Of a DNA stretch of 64,000 nucleotides, positions 56,852-64,000 are shown piece by piece. Origin of the DNA: an uncultured Comamonas sp. (GTDB lineage Bacteria; Pseudomonadota; Gammaproteobacteria; Burkholderiales; Burkholderiaceae_C); the NCBI GenBank assembly GCA_947306475.1, contig CAMZGS010000005.1:62001-126000 (forward strand), given 5' to 3'. Numbering within the stretch: position 1 is the stretch's first letter; each line of letters begins with the position of its first letter. The translations under genes were made by a program, and so were the position numbers. The notes beneath the pieces are model-generated. The model had not been told where the DNA came from, made no database searches, and saw only the letters and a list, made by a program, of their open reading frames with translations.

Positions 56852-57954
56852 GCGCTGGCCTTTCGCAGACGCTGCAGCAGTTGCAGCGGGTTGCACTGGT
56901 GATGGCGCAGCAGCAGGCCACCGACGCCCAGCATCAGGGCGCTGCCGTGCAGTGCCAGCAGAAAGCCGACCATGCCCATGCGCCCGGCGGCCACCCAGCT
57001 TTGCCCGGTGTTGAGCAGGTTGTAGTACACGACAAACACCAGCAGGGCCAGCAGCAGGCCGCTGCTTTTGCCGACCCTGGGGTTGACGCGGGTAATGGCC
57101 AGGGCCAGGAAGATCAGGGCCACGCCTTGCAGCGGCAGGCTCAGGCGCCAGCCCAGCTCTGCGCGGTGGACGGGTTCGCTGGCCCGCAGCAGATCCCAGC
57201 TGGGAATGGCGCGCGTGCTGTATTCGGCCACGGCGTCACCGCCGGAGTTGAGCAGCACGCGGTAGGTGTCGAACTGGGTCAGCTTGGTCTGGCCGCTCTG
57301 GAAGTCGGTTTCCACCCGCTGGCCGTTGTGGAGCACGACAAAGCGGCGCTCGCCTTCATGCTCCACGCGCGCCGATTGGGCGGAGGTGACGAACTGTCGG
57401 TTCTGGCGGTTTTCCACGACGAAGACGTTGCGCGCGGCGTCCTGGCTGATGCTGTCCTTGTCGATGAAGAACACCCGGCTGCCGTCGGAGGATTCCTGAA
57501 ACTCGCCCGGGGCGATGCGGTCGAGGTCGCTGCGCTGCTCGAACTGGGCGCGCAGTTGCAGCACCTGCTGGTTGCTCCAGGGCCAGGCCAGCAGGGCCAG
57601 CCCCGCCACGGCGGCCAGAATGGGCCAGGAAAAGCGCAGAAAGGGCCGCAGCACGCTGCCCAGCCCCAGGCCACTGCTCATCCAGATGGCCATTTCACTG
57701 TCGCGGTACATGCGCGAGAGGGTGCCGACCATGGCAATGAACAGGCTCAGCGTCAGGATTATGGGCAGGTAGCCGACCACGGTCAGTCCCATGACGAGCA
57801 GTACGTCCGAGGGGCTGATGACGCCCTTGGACGCCTGGCCCAGCATGCGGATGAGCATCATGGTCATCACCACCGTGACCAGCACCAGCAATGTCGCCCC
57901 GAAGCTGCGTGCCAGCTCTTTGCGTATGGATGAATCGAATAACATTGGCTTCAA
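56848..57954 (-). CDS. lptF: LPS export permease LptF
   Basis: LptF (368 aa) pairs with LptG. It begins MLFDSSIRKELARSFGATLLVLVTVVMTMMLIRML, with helices before and after a periplasmic domain, and has MYRDSEMAIWMSSGLGLGSVLRPFL, the coupling helix region that contacts LptB. Met at 57954 or 57945 could start it. It is divergent from pepA with 17 bases between starts. Confidence 0.93.
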   Translation of the reverse strand: MKPMLFDSSIRKELARSFGATLLVLVTVVMTMMLIRMLGQASKGVISPSDVLLVMGLTVVGYLPIILTLSLFIAMVGTLSRMYRDSEMAIWMSSGLGLGSVLRPFLRFSWPILAAVAGLALLAWPWSNQQVLQLRAQFEQRSDLDRIAPGEFQESSDGSRVFFIDKDSISQDAARNVFVVENRQNRQFVTSAQSARVEHEGERRFVVLHNGQRVETDFQSGQTKLTQFDTYRVLLNSGGDAVAEYSTRAIPSWDLLRASEPVHRAELGWRLSLPLQGVALIFLALAITRVNPRVGKSSGLLLALLVFVVYYNLLNTGQSWVAAGRMGMVGFLLALHGSALMLGVGGLLLRHHQCNPLQLLQRLRKASA

Positions 57955-57971
57955 AGGAAAGAGTGCGGATT

Positions 57972-59516
57972 ATGAACTTTGAACTGAAGACTCTGGATCT
58001 CGCTGGCGCGGCCAGCGCCCGTTGCGATGTACTGCTGGTGCCGGTGGCCCAGCCCCAGGTGCAGGCGCTGCAGGCCGACACGGGGGCCCTGTCTGCCCTG
58101 CTGAACAGCGCCATCCAGCATGAGGATTTCTCTGCCGAGGCCGGCAAGCAGCTGCACCTGTACCAGGTGGCCAACGTGGCAGCACGCCGTGTGCTGCTGC
58201 TGGGGGTGGGGCAGGGCAGCGCGCGCGAACTGCGCAATGCCTTGCTGGGCACTGCACCATACCTGAAGGGTGAGGGCGTGCGCCATGCGGTGCTGTGTCT
58301 GTCGGCACTGGGTGAGCAGGCCGACGTGGCCGGCGCGGTGCAGAGCCTGGATGAGGCCTGCTATCAGTATCAGCTGACCAAATCCAAGGCCAAGCCGATT
58401 GCGCTGCAAAAAATCACCGTGGGCGTGCCCGACAAGCGCAAGGCCAGTGCCGCCTTTGCCCAGGGGCAGGCCATTGCCCTGGGCCAGCAGCTGGCCAGGG
58501 AGTGGGGCAACCGCCCGGCCAACCATGCCACCCCGACGGCCCTGGCCAAGGCTGCCCAGGAGCTGGCCAAGGCCCCGCAGATGAACTGCAGGATCCACGG
58601 TCCCAAGGAAGTGGCCAAGCTGGGCATGCATGCCTTCATGGCCGTGGCCCAGGGCTCGAAGGAGCCGCTGCAATTCATCGAGCTGCACTACCAGGGTGCG
58701 GGCAAGGAGCAGGCACCTGTCGTGCTGGTGGGCAAGGGCATCACGTTCGATACGGGGGGCATCAGCCTCAAGCCGGCGGCGGCCATGGACGAGATGAAGT
58801 TCGACATGTGCGGCGCCGCCAGCGTGCTGGGGGTGTTCCGGGCCCTGGCCGAGCTGCAGCCCAGGATCAATGTGGTGGGTCTGATCCCAGCCTGCGAAAA
58901 CATGCCCGATGGCGGTGCTGTCAAGCCCGGCGATGTGGTCACCAGCATGGACGGCCAGACCATCGAGATCCTGAACACCGACGCCGAAGGGCGCCTGGTG
59001 CTGTGCGATGCCCTGACGTACGCCCAGCGCTTTGAGCCCAGCGCCCTGATCGACATTGCCACGCTGACCGGCGCTTGCGTGATCGCCCTGGGTGGCGTGC
59101 GCAGCGGCATGTACGCCAGCTGCGACGAGCTGGCCCAGCAACTGCAGCAGGCCGGTGAAAGTGCCCAGGACCTGTGCTGGCGCATGCCTCTGGATGAGGA
59201 ATATGGCGAGGGCCTGAAGTCCAACTTTGCCGACATGGGCAACGTGGCCGGGCGTGCTGCGGGCTCGATCACCGCCGCCAAGTTCCTGCAGCGCTTTGTC
59301 GGCAAGAGCCGCTGGGCGCATCTGGACATTGCCGGCACGGCCTGGAAGGAAGGCAACGCCAAGGGCGCCACAGGACGCCCCGTCGGTCTGCTGGTGCACT
59401 ATCTGCTGGGCCAGACAACATCTGCACCGGCCAAGGCTGCTGCGGCCAAACCGACAACAACCAAAAAGGCCAGCGGCAAGGACGGCAGGAAGTCCTCCAC
59501 CGCCAAAAAGAAGTAG
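57972..59516 (+). CDS. pepA: Leucyl aminopeptidase PepA
   Basis: PepA (514 aa) is a dimetal M17 aminopeptidase. Metal and active-site motifs are VGKGITFDTGGISLKP (Lys and Asp), DMCGAASVLG, NTDAEGRLVLCDAL (signature with Asp, Glu and catalytic Arg) and GVRSGMYAS. A lysine/alanine-rich tail of about 35 residues (KPTTTKKASGKDGRKS) extends the normal end. The start MNFELKTLDL is chosen over an upstream frame that overlaps lptF. Confidence 0.94.
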   Translation: MNFELKTLDLAGAASARCDVLLVPVAQPQVQALQADTGALSALLNSAIQHEDFSAEAGKQLHLYQVANVAARRVLLLGVGQGSARELRNALLGTAPYLKGEGVRHAVLCLSALGEQADVAGAVQSLDEACYQYQLTKSKAKPIALQKITVGVPDKRKASAAFAQGQAIALGQQLAREWGNRPANHATPTALAKAAQELAKAPQMNCRIHGPKEVAKLGMHAFMAVAQGSKEPLQFIELHYQGAGKEQAPVVLVGKGITFDTGGISLKPAAAMDEMKFDMCGAASVLGVFRALAELQPRINVVGLIPACENMPDGGAVKPGDVVTSMDGQTIEILNTDAEGRLVLCDALTYAQRFEPSALIDIATLTGACVIALGGVRSGMYASCDELAQQLQQAGESAQDLCWRMPLDEEYGEGLKSNFADMGNVAGRAAGSITAAKFLQRFVGKSRWAHLDIAGTAWKEGNAKGATGRPVGLLVHYLLGQTTSAPAKAAAAKPTTTKKASGKDGRKSSTAKKK

Positions 59517-59544
59517 GCCAGACAGGAAGAGGGCGCTGATCCCG

Positions 59545-59982
59545 ATGCAGGTGGATTTCCACATTCTTCAGGGCGACATCCACGACTATGTCTGCCGCCT
59601 GGTGCGCAAGGCTGTGCGCCAGGTGGCGCATGTCTGCATCACGGGGGATGAGCCCAGCCTGCGGCGCACCTCGCGCGCGCTGTGGCAGTCGGGCCCCACG
59701 GACTTCCTGGCCCACGCGGGCGACTGGGATGCGCCGCAGGTGCAGTCCCTGAGCAGCATACGGCTGCACCAGGACCCGCGCGTTGCACCGGCCAAGGAAG
59801 TGCTGATCAACGTGGGCAACGACAACATCCTGAGCGCCCACGCCGGCTATGCGCGCGTGATCGAAATCATCGATGGCAACAACCCCAGCCAGGTGCAGCA
59901 AGGCCGCGCCCGCTGGAAGCAGTACCAGGCCCAGGGCTACCATCCGAAGCTTCACAACCGAACACTTCAGGCCAGCTCATGA
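59545..59982 (+). CDS. holC: DNA polymerase III chi subunit
   Basis: HolC (145 aa) links the clamp loader to single-stranded DNA-binding protein. It shows MQVDFHILQGDIHDYVCRLVRKAVRQVAHVCITGD, LWQSGPTDFLAHA and VLINVGND, the chi family plan. It follows pepA, as in many proteobacteria, and overlaps the next gene by four bases (ATGA). Confidence 0.92.
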   Translation: MQVDFHILQGDIHDYVCRLVRKAVRQVAHVCITGDEPSLRRTSRALWQSGPTDFLAHAGDWDAPQVQSLSSIRLHQDPRVAPAKEVLINVGNDNILSAHAGYARVIEIIDGNNPSQVQQGRARWKQYQAQGYHPKLHNRTLQASS

Positions 59983-60377
59983 ATCCCTATCCTCAGCGAC
60001 AACCTCCACGCTTTGTGCCCACCCTGACCCAGGTGGTGGCCGGGGAAGAGCAGGGCGCAGCGGCAGCACCGGCAGTTTCTGCGCCAATTGCCCCTCCACC
60101 GGCAAGGCCCGTCCCGCCTGTGGCACCTGCGGCGGCCATTCCCCCTGTGGCGGCGCGCCCTGTCACGCCACCCCCGACAGCCGTCATCCGGGATGCCCAG
60201 GTCCTGCAGCAGCTGGAAGACCGGCTGATGGCCCGGATACAAGGGGTGGTGGAAGAAAAAATCGCTGCCATGGTGCAACGGAATTTCCCCGTACTGATCG
60301 GCGCCATGACCAGGGAAATGCTGCGGGAAATTCAACCCGTGGTGCGCGAGGCGCTCCAGGAAATCAACAAACCGTAA
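59979..60377 (+). CDS. Small proline-rich protein of unknown function
   Basis: This 132-aa protein has a Pro/Ala-rich low-complexity first half (about 25-65) and a helical second half, DAQVLQQLEDRLMARIQGVVEEKIAAMVQRNFPVLIGAMTREMLREIQPVVREALQEI. No family was recognised. The overlap with holC suggests coupled expression, common for small genes after holC in Burkholderiales. The helical part could form a coiled coil or bind a partner. Confidence 0.75.
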   Translation: MNPYPQRQPPRFVPTLTQVVAGEEQGAAAAPAVSAPIAPPPARPVPPVAPAAAIPPVAARPVTPPPTAVIRDAQVLQQLEDRLMARIQGVVEEKIAAMVQRNFPVLIGAMTREMLREIQPVVREALQEINKP

Positions 60378-60386
60378 AAGGCGTGG

Positions 60387-61385
60387 TTATTTGAGAACGT
60401 CGGGATTGAGGATGTTCTCTGGCACGCCTTGCTGGAACTTCAGGACGTTCTGAAACGCAACGCCCAGCATCTCTTCGTAGCCCTCTTTTTCCACATGGCC
60501 GATGTGCGGGGTGCAGATGCAGTTTTCCAGACGCAACAGCGAATGGCCCTGCAATATGGGCTCGGTCTCATAGACATCGACCGCCGCCATGCCCGGCCGC
60601 CCGCGCTGCAGGGCAATGGCCAGGGCTTCTGGTTCGATCAGTTCGGCGTGCGCGGTATTGAGCAGCAGGGCGGTGGGCTTCATGCGCGCCAGATCCACCA
60701 GGCGCACGCTGTGGCGCGTCTGGGGCAGCAACTGCAGGTGCAGGCTCAGGACGTCGGACTGCAGAAACAAGGCTTCCTTGCTGCTGGCAACGTCCAGGCC
60801 ATCGCGCACTGCCTGCGTACGCGAGGCCTCCCGGCCCCAGACCAGTACCCGCATGCCAAAGGCCTTGCCATACGAGGCCACCAGACGGCCCACGCGGCCA
60901 TAGCCCCAGACGCCCAGTACCTTACCTTGCAGACGGCTGCCCAGGCCGAAATTAGGAGGCATGGAGGCCGTTCTCAGCCCGGCCTGTTGCCATGCCGCGT
61001 GTTTGAGGTTGGCGATGTATTGCGGCAGGCGCCGCATGGCCGCCATCAACAGCGCCCAGGTCAGTTCGGCCGTGGAAACGGGTACGTCGCTGCCCTGGGC
61101 CACTGCCACCCCGTGGTCGGAGCAGGCCTGCAGATCGACGTGCGGCCCCATGCGGCCGGCCAACGCAATGAGCTTGAGGCGCGGCAGCTTTTCCAGCAGG
61201 GCTCGCGTCACGCTGGTGCGCTCCTGGATGAGCACCACCACATCGGCATCGCGCAGCCGCATGACCAGCTGCCCCAGGCCCTTGACCGTGTTGTTGTACA
61301 CCTTGGCATTGAGTCCATGCAGCCGCTCCGAGCATGCCAACTTGCGCACGGCATCCTGGTAGTCATCCAAGATCACGACGTTCAT
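60387..61385 (-). CDS. D-2-hydroxyacid dehydrogenase family protein
   Basis: This 332-aa protein has the NAD-binding motif VLGVWGYGRVGRLVASYGKAFG and a catalytic His in CICTPHIGH, with Glu in VDVYETEPIL. The canonical active-site Arg in the segment NTSRxEL is replaced: the protein reads NTAHAEL, with His246. This may alter or abolish activity on normal 2-hydroxyacids. Substrate is unknown. It is convergent with the holC operon. Confidence 0.85.
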   Translation of the reverse strand: MNVVILDDYQDAVRKLACSERLHGLNAKVYNNTVKGLGQLVMRLRDADVVVLIQERTSVTRALLEKLPRLKLIALAGRMGPHVDLQACSDHGVAVAQGSDVPVSTAELTWALLMAAMRRLPQYIANLKHAAWQQAGLRTASMPPNFGLGSRLQGKVLGVWGYGRVGRLVASYGKAFGMRVLVWGREASRTQAVRDGLDVASSKEALFLQSDVLSLHLQLLPQTRHSVRLVDLARMKPTALLLNTAHAELIEPEALAIALQRGRPGMAAVDVYETEPILQGHSLLRLENCICTPHIGHVEKEGYEEMLGVAFQNVLKFQQGVPENILNPDVLK

Positions 61386-61511
61386 GTGCGCTTCCCACTT
61401 CTAAAAATTCCGATACACACAGGCCAGGGGCAACCAAAGTAACAAAAAAAGCTCCCTGAAGTCTAAGAGAGCTTGTGCGTTCGGATCGTTGTTTTTACGA
61501 AGATAAACATC

Positions 61512-61526
61512 AATACAATGTGTATT
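61512..61526. promoter_or_regulatory. AATACA-ATG-TGTATT palindrome
   Basis: A short perfect palindrome in an AT-rich patch about 130 bases upstream of the dehydrogenase. It could be an operator; there is no further support. Confidence 0.25.
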
Positions 61527-61551
61527 ATGTTAAATCGCAAATTTGCACAAG

Positions 61552-61579
61552 AAAAAACCCGCAGGTAAAAACCTGCGGG
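61552..61579 (-). terminator. Rho-independent terminator of alaS
   Basis: CCCGCAGGT (61558-61566) and ACCTGCGGG (61571-61579) form a nine-pair stem with a four-base loop, and TTTTTT follows on the minus strand. It lies 30 bases past the alaS stop. A second weaker hairpin, AAGCTC/GAGCTT with a T run, is at 61443-61474. Confidence 0.9.
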
Positions 61580-61609
61580 CTGGGTCGCGTTGGGGTTCAA
61601 GGGTGCGGC

Positions 61610-64000
<2,391 letters not shown>

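Overview
The window looks like a chromosomal segment of a denitrifying betaproteobacterium of the order Burkholderiales, most likely family Comamonadaceae. This is inferred from high-GC coding DNA, the ftsH-folP-(glmM) block divergent from yhbY, the heme d1 gene set, and a short dispersed element built on AATAGCTGC...GCGCTTG that I associate with Comamonadaceae genomes. No IS element, integrase or prophage was recognised.

Layout. 1-5.8 kb: start of glmM, folP, ftsH and rlmE on the minus strand, then yhbY, a glycosyltransferase-like gene and a META/DUF4377 lipoprotein on the plus strand. 5.9-15.4 kb: a PPP-type phosphatase, folA, an EnvZ/OmpR-type pair, a SIMPL protein, 3-hydroxybutyrate dehydrogenase, an alpha/beta hydrolase, relA and tRNA-Val(GAC). 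15.5-19 kb: a large GAF/PAS/GGDEF/EAL protein. 19.5-25.4 kb: sulfate transporter sbp-cysTWA, then dsbB, rluE and infA. 25.4-33 kb: the heme d1 assembly cluster nirC-F-DL-G-H-J-N with divergent nirE. No nirS is present, so the enzyme that uses heme d1 must lie elsewhere. 33-36.1 kb: rng, a DTW-domain tRNA-modifying enzyme and a yefM-yoeB toxin-antitoxin pair.

36.3-53.4 kb is a complete type III-B (Cmr) CRISPR-Cas locus, almost all on the minus strand: cmr1, cas10, cmr3, cmr4, cmr5, cmr6, cas6, a CARF-HEPN ribonuclease (TIGR02221/Csx2-like), a small lipoprotein, a 24-repeat array, cas2, cas1, a second unlike cas2, csx16 and an NE0113-family CARF protein. A vapBC-like toxin-antitoxin pair sits inside it on the opposite strand. 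Cas10 keeps GGDD, so cyclic oligoadenylate should be made. The CARF-HEPN protein would respond to it, and Csx16 and the NE0113 protein are the likely brakes.

Four independent signs show that the array is transcribed on the minus strand, with its leader at the right: degenerate repeats at the left end, a minus-strand terminator at the left, a T. thermophilus-like 5' handle, and plus-strand coding sense in the spacers. All 22 ordinary spacers can be read as plausible protein on the plus strand, so the crRNAs would be antisense to mRNA, although no reverse transcriptase is present. A short palindrome around GCAAGCTTG recurs roughly 70-95 bp upstream of four transcription units of the locus and resembles part of the CRISPR repeat. 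This is the least explained signal in the window.

53.5-64 kb: a YbdL-type aminotransferase, cysB (the likely regulator of the sulfate operon 30 kb away), lptG, lptF, pepA, holC, a small proline-rich protein, a 2-hydroxyacid dehydrogenase with a substituted active-site position, and the 3' 2.4 kb of alaS.
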